From Syncephalis fuscata (taxonomy: Eukaryota; Zoopagomycota; Zoopagomycetes; Zoopagales; Piptocephalidaceae), in NCBI GenBank assembly GCA_025786725.1, contig JAHLTZ010000149.1, positions 1-21,811 on the forward strand: a stretch of 21,811 nucleotides of DNA. The letters run 5' to 3'. A program made the translations under genes and the position numbers. The notes beneath the pieces are model-generated. The model made no database searches. It had not been told where the DNA came from and was given only the letters and a program-made list of their open reading frames with translations. How positions within the stretch are numbered: the first letter of the stretch is position 1; each line of letters opens with the position of its first letter. Of this stretch, positions 8,978-18,831 are shown one piece after another.

Positions 8978-10832
8978 TGTGAATCGTGTGTTCGTTCAAT
9001 AGACGACCAAGAAAGTCAAAAGCAATGAGTACCAAGAAAATGCTTAGATAGTCGTCAAATTAGAATAGGTAGATAGTAGATAGATCCAGAGTCGTTATAG
9101 TTTGCCAACACCAACTCGGAATAATAGGCGGTAAAGAGACGAAAATAACCGTACACAACAGTTTGAAACGGTGTCTGGTCGGCCTAGAAACACCACAACA
9201 GACAAATAAAAGGCAGTGGCGGATAAAGGCGTGGATAGTCGCTAAAAAGAAGCCTGTAGAATACAATTCTGTGTGTGTATTATTTACTGGCCTTGGTCAT
9301 CCTCCTATTCACACCACACATTATAGAGAGAGAGAGTATTATGAGTGAGTGAGTGGATAACCAAGGCCAGTAAATAAAACACACACACACAGAATTGTAT
9401 TCAATTATTCTACACCATTCTCTCCCCTAGACAATAATCATTTATATGGTCAAACAAACCATAACACCATCCAGCCTTTGTTAACAGTATAAACTTTTTC
9501 ATATTAATAAACTGGTCTTTAAATCATTAGATGCCATCAGCTGAGCTGACCACCTGATTTACACTTTTAGCGTTGCATCTAACACAGCACAGCGCTTAGC
9601 AATACACATCACGAGCAGCAACCATATCGTGCAGATAATCACCACTAACGCTTTTTTATTCTACAGTTTGTTCGGCAAAATGGTTATTGGTACTGATTTG
9701 TATTGGCTGAAAGTACGAGAATAGGCCCTAAATGCTTGTTTTGAATGGAGTTTATGCTAGCATGCGCAGTTACAGGCACATGACTCGTTAAACTGGGCTT
9801 GAACAATGCCCAGGATTTCAGTAGTTCATTGTTCTCTCTCCCTCTCCTCCTATACATCCATATCGTCATTTCTATGGTATGCTATAGTATTTATTGCTGC
9901 TGTAATCATCATGTCGCATTGTTTGATGGAGTGGGGGGGGGTCTATTGTTACAGAGTGAAAGAGCAGGACTGCTGTCGCCATTTCGAATTATAAATAAAC
10001 TGCATGCTGGTTGGTGTTGTGTATGACTCGGCCATAGATAGACATACACCGACATACACACACTGGTATGCAATGGTCGGCGGAGATTGGAGGTAAATAC
10101 GAGTGCCCCAAATTTAGTAGTGTCTATGTGTGATATCCAAGGCCCAATGTACACGCGTTGTTGTAATAGTCGATAGGGACAAACATGTGAGCTTGAACAA
10201 CGGTCCAGTCACTGGCGTACAGCGAGTTGGCACAACTATTGTCATTTCTTTTCTTTACAAAATTTCAAGATTTTTGTATTTGAGCAGATATTTGGTGTAT
10301 TTGTCTGATAAGTATCAGACAATTATTTGCGTTGAGGCAACAAGTAAGTAATGGTTATAGTGTTTTATAGTGCTGTATAGTTATTAGTAAAAGTCGGAGT
10401 AAAAGTAAAAGTAAAGAATACTTGGCAAATGTTTATAAAGTATTTCTAAAGTTGTAATTCTATTTGAACAGCAAATATAGTGCAATCTCTAGAGTTTAGC
10501 TTTATATAAATAGTAAAAGATAATAATACATTTATTATATGACTAATAATATTAACATAACTAATATGGCTGCTATTGCTATTGCTATAATTACTATTGA
10601 GATATGAGCGTCTACTAACACATCGCAAATAACTTGTAGAGTCTGCCAAGCATAAAAGTGTAACAAGGTAAGCAGCAAAGGTGGTGAATGTAAAAATAAC
10701 TAATCCAACATATGTCTGATTTACTATTACAGTCGATCTACTATTTAATTAATGATAAAGCGTCACTTGTACGCCAGTTATTTACCACTCGACGTTTAAT
10801 CTTATAACGGTACCATTTCTATCTCTACTGCC
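8978..10832. other. Long intergenic (divergent promoter) region without a convincing gene
   Basis: This 1.85-kb stretch lies between the divergent J-protein and coiled-segment genes and should hold both promoters. Open frames here are short, overlap on both strands and have no family-like composition. Visible structure: a foldback near 9256-9411, GAGA/GAGT repeats near 9326-9354, a nine-G run near 9933-9941, and GTAAGT-like donors near 10346 and 10665 that could belong to 5'-UTR introns of the downstream gene (weak). Confidence 0.5.
9256..9412. repeat. Imperfect foldback (inverted repeat, about 50-nt arms)
   Basis: The left arm, about 9256-9303, reads TAGAATACAATTCTGTGTG and goes on through TTTACTGGCCTTGG to TCATCC. 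Its reverse complement recurs at about 9355-9411 (GGATAACCAAGGCCAGTAAA, then an AC run, then AGAATTGTATTC and ATTCTA). The arms differ in the AC/GT repeat length and by a short insertion. The loop is about 50 nt with GA/GAGT repeats. It could form a hairpin, or be a small MITE-like or foldback element; no target-site duplication was established. Confidence 0.75.
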
Positions 10833-12286
10833 ATGAGCGATACACTTGAACCACAGGCCGATAAGTTTACAAATGGGCTCGGTGCCTACCGAACACCCGC
10901 AAGTAGTCGAGACCCAGTACACCCGCCTTTGAATCATCCTGCCACGCCCTCATCTACTGGTAAGTTATAATGGGCGCCATATGATTGGTGAATGGTCATT
11001 TTATTAATCTATTTATATATCCTATATTCGTATTTACGTATTTTATAGCCACGTCACCTGTATCCAATGCTGCGGGTAGATCGATTGATAAAATGGATGT
11101 CTCCCTTCGAGATATATTAGAACGATATACACATAATGACGAGATACTATGTCTTGTTCTTACGGCAAAAATCGAAGAAGACAAGGTAAATACATCTGGT
11201 GTAGTTGTTCTAGTCGTTAATAGTCCAATCATTGTAGCGACATGCAGCTCAAGCCAATGCAAAGGCTGAACAAGCAAAATTAGATTGCCGACGGGCCGAA
11301 TTAGAATTGTTACAACGACAAAAGTCACCGAGTAAGTAATTATAAACTATAATAGTTATGGTAGCTATAATAATTTGTAACAACTATTAGGTGGCGGTAA
11401 TAACACTTTACCTATTTCACGTATGGCTCGAGCTTCGAGTGATTATTATTTATTACGATCAAACTCAAGTTTATCACATTCAGATGGTAAACGGCCATCA
11501 TTGGCTGAGCATAGAAATACTTTATCTTCAAGCTATTTAAATTCACATATAGCTCATAATGGATCCGACAACGATGCTGCCTATAGTCGTAGTCATAATG
11601 CTTCCTCTCCATCCTCTTCCGCTGCTTCTTTACCAGCCACGACTGCTGCTGCTGCTGCTGCTGCTGCTGCCACGACTGCCACTTCAAGTTATATGATACC
11701 TTCATTTACCGACTGTTTAGCCTTTTCGCCTGCTGATATGACGCATATGCCACCGCTACCGTTACCTAATGCTGATAAAATGGAACATCGATCAACAAGC
11801 TTAACAGAGGCATCCGCAAGAGCAATATCCAATAACGGCGGTGGTAATGGTATAGGCTCGCATAATCTTAGTCGTAGTCGTTCAGCCTATTCAAATGCTA
11901 GCAAGTATGCCACACCCTATATGAATGGACATAGTAGTCATAACCATAATAGCAGCAACACTAACAGCAATAACAATATCGAAAAGCATAGTATGGACGA
12001 TAGTGAGACCTGTCTAACACCAACGACGCTTAAGCGACGTCAACACGAAGAAGCTATGCGTACAGTACGTGAACGTGTTCTATCAAAGCGTCGCGCTATG
12101 AGTATGCATGATAGACCTGCACCCAAAATGCGTGCCAGCCATGATGTATTAAGGACACATCATCCACGGGACAGATCTCCACCAAATCATCAATTGGCCA
12201 ATCATTCATTTGTATCCATGGATAACCGCAATTTAACATTGCCACCACTTTCAACTACACAACATGCACTACACCGTGCCACATAG
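10833..12286 (+). CDS. Unidentified Ser/Asn-rich protein with a conserved-looking charged helical segment
   Basis: Four exons (10833-10959, 11049-11185, 11238-11331, 11391-12286) join in phase to 417 residues. I do not recognise the family. The best structured part is about residues 59-119: VSLRDILERYTHNDEILCLV, an EEDK motif, then an Ala/Glu/Arg-rich stretch ending LELLQRQ, predicted helical or coiled-coil. The rest is disordered, rich in Ser, Asn and His, with an alanine run encoded by a GCT repeat (about 11644-11670). A basic, possibly nuclear-localising segment LKRRQHEEAMRTVRERVLSK is encoded around 12030-12090. Intron placement around the charged segment and its composition suggest a real fungal regulatory protein. 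An AATAAA at about 12456 may serve as polyadenylation signal. Confidence 0.72.
11644..11670 (+). repeat. GCT trinucleotide run coding for polyalanine
   Basis: Nine in-phase GCT codons inside the last exon of the unidentified coiled-segment gene give an alanine run. Being coding, length changes would alter the protein. Confidence 0.85.
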
Positions 12287-12630
12287 TCATTATTATTAAT
12301 AAGATAATGACTATAATGACTGTTACGATTATACTGCACATTCCTTATTAAGAAATGTTATCTTTTTTATTCATTTGTTTCGTTTTCCGTTTTCTCAACG
12401 GGCAGTATTTAGTATGACTGCTGTACTATTCCTATTGGTATATTGTTATGTTTACAATAAACTTTTTACATCTTTTAGTAATATTAATACTACTGATATT
12501 AATATGGATGCGCATATTTAGTCATTTATTGCGCTTCCTTAATAGGTAGTTAAAATGCCTATTATAGCTGTATAATTATATAGATTGCTGTATTATACTA
12601 ATGATTATAGCAAATACATGATTATTTATA
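12287..12630. other. Convergent intergenic region
   Basis: This AT-rich 3' region is shared by the coiled-segment gene (plus) and the chitosanase gene (minus). It holds an AATAAA near 12456-12461 on the plus strand. No gene is visible. Confidence 0.5.
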
Positions 12631-13614
12631 CTAATTGAGACTAGCATAATATCTTTCATTATATGGATCATTAATGGTTACATTAGAGGCAGCCAGTAAT
12701 ATAGGCGTTTCTAATTCCATATTTCTAGATTGGAGCAGTGCTTGTAGATCGTTGGTTCTACCGGCGGAATCTGGCCATGTATTATCGGGATAGCAGCATA
12801 GCATAGCTCGACGCGTATGTAGAAAGTCTGTCAAGTAGGCGCGTTCAGATCTTTGACCACGCTGCCCGGTAAGATTAATGATTCTTTGGATATTAATATC
12901 CGGTTCTGTAAGATGCCAACCATGTTGCACGATTGTATCGTAGAATATAGTGATACCCAGCGCTGATTGAATATTAAGACGGTGGGCGAATCGAAGGGCT
13001 GGTTCAAAGTACATTTCACGCGCTAGTTTTAGTTGAGCATTGCGAAAGACCGCATCGTTCTGCGCTGTTCTACGCCAGGCATTAGGAAAGCCATTTAGTT
13101 TATTGACACTGCTACGCTGTGTATCACATGGATCGAGCGAGGCAAGACGTCGTAGTTCAGGTAGGTAAGAGGCAAATGGATTATTGTCGTCAAGTCGTTG
13201 TCGATTGTATCGTTCAATGACCATTAGTGCATCGCCGGTGGCAGTGGTAAATCCAACCACACCGGCCGTAAAGCCGCGTTTATCGTTAAGATTCTCTATA
13301 TAGTCATAATGAGGTCGGTCATCGCCATTCTCAAATGCACTTGTTATACGTCGAGCCACCATGGCTGTGTATTCGCTTGCATCGGCCATTGGCCAGTGGT
13401 CAGTATCGGGGAACTCGCCAACGACCGATTCCGAGTATGAGTTTGCACAGCTATTTGAGCTTTTCTTTAAACGTGAAAACTTAAACGCCGAACATAAATC
13501 ATTATCAGGTAGATAATTTCCCGAGCAGTAACGCCTTGCGCCATCGACCATACAACAACAAGCTGTAATGATCAATACAATACTTAATAAATGATAATAC
13601 GCCGCGAACAACAT
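12631..13614 (-). CDS. Secreted GH46 chitosanase
   Basis: Intronless, 327 residues from the ATG at 13614. A hydrophobic N-terminus (LLSIVLIITACCCMVDGA) is a likely signal peptide, followed by a short Cys-containing stretch and a GH46 catalytic domain from about residue 75 to the end. The family signature is clear: SAFENG carries the presumed general acid Glu95. HYDYIENLNDKRGFTAGVVG carries the presumed base Asp111 and Thr116, and is followed by FTTATGD. Downstream motifs such as ALGITIFYDTIVQHG, YLTDFLHTRRAML and the C-terminal NDPYN also match bacterial GH46 enzymes. The enzyme would hydrolyse beta-1,4-glucosamine bonds in chitosan outside the cell. GH46 is mainly bacterial; fungi mostly use GH75, so bacterial transfer is plausible. 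Composition does not stand out from its neighbours. Confidence 0.92.
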   Translation of the reverse strand: MLFAAYYHLLSIVLIITACCCMVDGARRYCSGNYLPDNDLCSAFKFSRLKKSSNSCANSYSESVVGEFPDTDHWPMADASEYTAMVARRITSAFENGDDRPHYDYIENLNDKRGFTAGVVGFTTATGDALMVIERYNRQRLDDNNPFASYLPELRRLASLDPCDTQRSSVNKLNGFPNAWRRTAQNDAVFRNAQLKLAREMYFEPALRFAHRLNIQSALGITIFYDTIVQHGWHLTEPDINIQRIINLTGQRGQRSERAYLTDFLHTRRAMLCCYPDNTWPDSAGRTNDLQALLQSRNMELETPILLAASNVTINDPYNERYYASLN

Positions 13615-13888
13615 TGTATTCAACTAGTTAGTGAGTATGCGAGTACTTGTTATATTCGTAAGCAAAACTGTCTTTATTTAAAGCTCAAGTATGAATCAAC
13701 GCTTGCTTGTGTTCCACCTGACTATGTCAGTGATCCGATCCATCATAATCGATTTATAACTGGCACAAATGTGTATTATATACACAAAAAAGATAACACA
13801 TAAGTAATTAGTTTTAATTTGACCACTAATACATTATTGTTATTATCAACTACCATTATTATTACATTTTGTTTGTTATTATCAATTG

Positions 13889-14473
13889 TTATTGTACATC
13901 TGTGTTACGTGAATATCCAGGTGTGCCAACATGTTCACTATGCATCTCATCATCTAATTCCTCATCGGCCTTGCCATCAACACCGTCGTCGTTCATTTCA
14001 CTATCTTCGATAAGACGTGTTTCTGTCTTGTTGTTCTTGTCTAATCCCAGACTTTTAACCATAGGCTGAACCATCTAATACCATTATCATATAAGTATTT
14101 ATTAGTATTAGCACTATTATAATTATTGACCTTGGCAAATGCTTCAAATTGGTCATCAACCTGGCGTAATTCTTCACCACGCTTTTTATTTTCATATAGA
14201 AATTCTTGTCTCTGCTTTAATAGTTCATTTTCTTGTTCTTTCAATCTAATCAATATTACTAATCAGTTCCTATACTAACATATAATCATATAATCATATA
14301 ATAATAATACCTTTCTCGTTCTTGTAATTCAAACTGTAATCGATTCAACATTAATGTATGGGCATCAACACTGGTTGTGCAAAGTTCTTCAGATGCCTTT
14401 TCCATAAATTCTTCTTGTGTATACATATCTACTTCAGTATATAGATATCTATTTAACAAATATAATTATATGT

Positions 14474-14511
<38 letters not shown>

Positions 14512-15010
14512 AACATAGTCTTTTCTTTGTAGCTTACTCTCTTTCGCGACATTTGCGAATCTCTTCACGTAAATGTGTCTGTTCATATAGCAAGTTTTGT
14601 AAATCTAAATGCTGCTTTTCAAGATTGTCTCGAAATGTTGTGGCATAAGCTTTGGCATCTCGTCCATTAAAATAGGCTGTGCGATTGAATTGCTTTAATT
14701 TAGCTACCATGCCGAGACCAAGTGAAATCGTACGTTCACGGTCAACTGTCTAATAGTTCAATGTTACATACACGTCCATGGATCGTTAGATTCTTGTTTC
14801 TATGCCGCAAGCCATAACTATCCCCTTCACTACTAGCAATCGCTAACTTGCCTGATGAGTGTTGGTACCACTAAGTTCCGCCGTGTATGCACCATCAACT
14901 AGACCTTTAAGTTTATGGCATGCATCAATAATACGATCAAGATGAGCTTGTGCTGCATCTAGATTAGCACCAGGTATTTCCTGAACCATTGCTGTAGATT
15001 CCGATGCCAT
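13889..15010 (-). CDS. THOC5: THO complex subunit 5 (THOC5/FMIP) homologue
   Basis: Five exons on the minus strand: 15010-14852, 14749-14538, 14448-14311, 14245-14131, 14074-13889, in phase, 269 residues. The strongest THOC5 signatures are LQNLLYEQTHLREEIRKC, then EVDMYTQEEFMEKA, and LNRLQFELQERERLKEQENE, which lead into a long coiled coil. THOC5 belongs to the nuclear THO/TREX complex coupling transcription to mRNA export. The protein corresponds to the N-terminal, coiled-coil part of animal THOC5 and ends in an acidic tail; it lacks the larger C-terminal region. Intron 1 appears to start with GC (GCAAGT, 14851). Intron 2 contains an ATT/AAT microsatellite. A longer in-frame start at 15058 exists, but MASES at 15010 looks better. 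The gene is divergent from the NADPH oxidase. Confidence 0.85.
14474..14508. repeat. ATT trinucleotide microsatellite in a THOC5 intron
   Basis: About ten consecutive TTA/ATT units lie inside the second intron of the THOC5-like gene. The intron position means length changes would not affect the protein. Confidence 0.85.
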
Positions 15011-15408
15011 ATTATAATGGTGTAGTGTAAAAGTCGCGGTCAATAAATAAAAAGACAACGAGGAAGAAGCGTTAAGATGAATCTATATTTAAAATAAACT
15101 GTCGTTTTCTAAATCATGATAGTTTTGACAACATGACGTCGTTTAAAAATCACGTACTATTTCTAGTGTTGTAGTTATTGGTTCGGTAAAAGGGGGCAGT
15201 CCAATAATGAGTATATTAATTATAAAGGGGAAATACTACTTGACCATAGCTAGGATGGGACATGGTTAAGCTGTACAAAGTTGCAGAGAATATCGCCACT
15301 TTGTCGTAGTTTATTAGCCATTTCATTATTATTTACAAAGCATTGTTATTATTATTATCGATAACTGGTCCGGTTAAATGTTACGCACGCCTTACACGGC
15401 AACTATTC
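15011..15408. promoter_or_regulatory. Divergent promoter region of THOC5 and the NADPH oxidase
   Basis: This 398-bp AT-rich interval lies between two divergently transcribed genes and must hold both promoters and 5'-UTRs. No individual binding site was recognised. Confidence 0.45.
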
Positions 15409-17679
15409 ATGGCAATGCAAACAAACGATAATATAATTGATCAATCAGAGGAACGTGTTACCATTTATCCACTACATCCACGACCCGGTGCTATTAGAGA
15501 AATTAGTCGAAGTTCAAAGCTATTTGCTTTAATGAAAGAGGATGGTCTCTCGGATGTCGTTGTTACGCGTGGCACATTGAATGGATTGCGCGGTCGATAT
15601 CTCACCTCACTAGCCAATATGCCCAGGGCCAATGAGGAGAGAACAGCAGCGTCAACATGGCCAGTTGAAGCGGTAGAGATGTTATCGGATACACTGCGTG
15701 AACAACAACAACACGAATCAACACGACCCGTCCATCGATCATGGCGTCGTTCCATAAGAAGATCCTGCTTCCATTGGCGTAAGTGACTACAAATATATTT
15801 AGTATTACAAGTGGGCAGTTAATTAATAGTTTGTGTAATTAGGCCAGCGTATTTTATTCGGTAGTTTAGCGTTAATTGTTCAAGCTGCATTATTCTATTT
15901 TGCGTGGACTGATACCACGTTTCGTAGACGATATCATGGTGCACTTGAATTCTATGGCCCTACCTCGCTTATACTTGCCCGTTCTGCTGCCAGTGTTATT
16001 AATGTACAAATGGGCATATTGTTATTTACGTTGTGTCGTATTACAATCACGTATTTACGTAAAATTATTCCAAATCGAATTATTCCACTTGATAATATTC
16101 ATGTAGCACACCGTGTTCTTGCCTGGTCGATTATGGCTATGACACTAGTTCATATCATCGGTCACTATTGGAGTATATACAATGTCCGTCGGTTAATCGC
16201 CACCACACATAGAGACAATCATCGTGGTCATAATGGCTATAATAGTCATAATAATAGCAATGACGACACGTTAATGCAAATTCTATTACATCCAGCTAGT
16301 TTAACTGGACATGCTATGCTTATTATCATCCTATTAATGGCCTTTACGTCATTTGGTAAGCCATACTATTCCATACTACAGTTCACAAATGCTAATCTAA
16401 CTGTAATGAAGCGTATGTAAGAAAGCGCAATTATGAAATGTTTTCCTATACACATCAATTATACATGGCATTTATACCACTGCTTTTATTACATGGCGCA
16501 TTTTGTTTTCTTAAAAGCGACCAGAAACCTGAATGCTCAACAATGGGCGGTACATTTTGGCATTATGGTCTACCCGGACTTGTTTGGTATATTGGTGAAC
16601 GTATTTACATTGCCGTTTATCATAGCCGTTCTACAACCATTCTTGGTGTCTATGAACATCCATCACAAGTGATTGAAATACATGTGGCACGACCGCCTAA
16701 TTTCCATTATGGTACCGGTCAATGGGCCTATCTCTCTGTAGCTGAGGCAAGTCCATGGCAGAAACATCCATTTACGATTACATCGGCGCCGGAGGAAAAG
16801 AACCATATTTGTTTTCATATTCGGGTTGTTGGCGACTGGACACAACGATTGGCTGCTCAATTGAACTGCTCACTCGATATAACAAGTCCATTCTCGGCAC
16901 TTTTACGATCCCAGGCCACCAGTACAAATAACAGTAGTGCTGTTAGTAATAATGGTATTAGCAATACAGCATTAATGCCACCCATTCAAATCGATGGCCC
17001 TTATGGTGCCGTATGTGATCATGTACTCGATTACAAAGTGGCAGTGCTTGTGGCTGGTGGTATTGGTGTAACACCATTTGTCTCGACACTTAAAAGTATT
17101 TGGTAATAATCAACATGTATAATATAGCAATACTAATTCAATTGTAGGCTTCAATGGACAAATGCCTCCCATGAAATGAAATTGAAAAAAGTGTATTTTA
17201 TTTGGATTTGCCGTGATTTCAAGGTAAAACTAGTCATTATTATTATTATTATTATTCATTAGTATTGGCATTGATGATAGGCATTTGAATGGTTTTACGA
17301 CTTGTTGGCCACTTTAGAAGATGGCCGTATAAGCTCGCTATTATCAATGCGTATCTATGTTACTGGACAGTTAGATTTAGAGCAGATTTGGAATGTGGCT
17401 ATGCGAGCCGGTCATAATGAAGATGCTCTAACCGGCTGGCACATGCCCACCTTCTATGGTCGACCTAATTTCAATGTTCTATTTCATGACCTTACCGAAT
17501 CACATCCTCAGACAGATATTGGTCTATTTTGTTGTGGCCCTCACTCACTTACTGCCACACTACGCCGTCACTGTCAACGCTACACATTGGCCAAAGGATC
17601 AGGCACGCGATTTTATTTTCACAAAGGTAAAAGAAATGAAAATGAATTGATTTTGGATACACACACTTTTGTGCGTTAA
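15409..17679 (+). CDS. NADPH oxidase (NOX family, gp91phox-like)
   Basis: Five exons (15409-15778, 15843-16355, 16412-17102, 17148-17223, 17281-17679) join in phase to 682 residues. The enzyme passes electrons from cytosolic NADPH through FAD and two haems to O2, making superoxide. Haem-ligand pairs have exact NOX spacing: His213/His227 (13 residues between) and His309/His322 (12 between). Further marks are NRIIP, the FAD motif HPFT at 413-416, NADPH motif GGIGVTPF at 510-517, and CCGP near the C-terminus. An Asn/Ser-rich insertion precedes IDGPYG. The N-terminus (about 120 residues) shows no EF-hand, so it is not an obvious calcium-regulated NoxC/NOX5 type. The C-terminus has FYFHKG followed by an extension rather than ending in the family-typical KENF. 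A TTG-initiated longer frame (15343) was rejected in favour of the ATG. Confidence 0.93.
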
Positions 17680-17771
17680 ACAATAACTACTAACACTGTT
17701 GTTATTACTACTGCTTCATTGTATGATTTCTATATGTCTCTAGAACATTTCAATTAGTCTCGTTCGTTCTA

Positions 17772-18782
17772 CTAATGGTTAATATGCTTTAACGCATCTG
17801 AAAATTCGTGGGCAATACGTTGCATTGCACGGTTATTGGCTAGTATTAATATGTAAGTAGGTTATTAACAATACAATACTAGTGTATTGATACTTACCTA
17901 TAATAGGCAGAATTGTTTGTAGTAGTTCGTGCTTCTTTAATCCCTAAAATAAATGTTAATAATAAATATTACAATTCTATTTTATTAATTACACAAATGG
18001 TTGGTTCCCAGGATGAATCTGTTTTAGCTGTTGTTGTCTTGGATGTATCATTCATAGTCGTTGTGGTAACCGTGAAATCCACAGCCATTCTATTATAGTC
18101 AATTAATTAACCAATTATAATATAATATAATATAATAACTTACGGATAAGAGGGTCCTAATAAATTTCTGCATAATTCTTCTGTCTTATCAATTAAACTA
18201 TCATTGGTCAATCGACGTACGTATTTCAATAACCAACGTTGATATTCTTCGGGTGATGCAAGTAATTCAGCACTCATTAATTGAGACTATTTAGCAATCA
18301 ACATTAATATACTTATGCACTTTTATCAATAGATCTATTTACCTCTAAATGATCAATTGATAGTAATGCTTGTTGTTGTTGTTCCGATCGTAATTGATCA
18401 CTACGTTGAACACGTCCATGATCAGTACAAGTACGTTCAGCAATAATCTGAGCCACAGTTAATGGACCTCCGCCATGTACATCAGGATTCAATGCAGTGG
18501 CCACTGGTGCAAAATACTCTGATGCTGCATACCACGCATCAACAATACGTGACCATGTCTTCATATTTTGATCATAGGCAAATGCACAGCCATTTGATGT
18601 ACATAGTACAGGTGTGCCATTAGCATGCACACAAGCATCAGTAATAGTAACACCATTACTGAGCGTATCAGATGAATTAGCTGTTGTAGCTGATTCTTTG
18701 TATAAAATGGCGGCAATGGATTCATTCGACAGAATAGCCAGACGTTCTTTAATATCCCTGTAACAACATTAGATATCTACAT

Positions 18783-18831
<49 letters not shown>

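Noticed and set aside
8978-10832. Several 60-80 codon open frames in the long intergenic region
   Set aside because: They overlap on both strands, lack family features and several begin at non-ATG codons or run through simple repeats.
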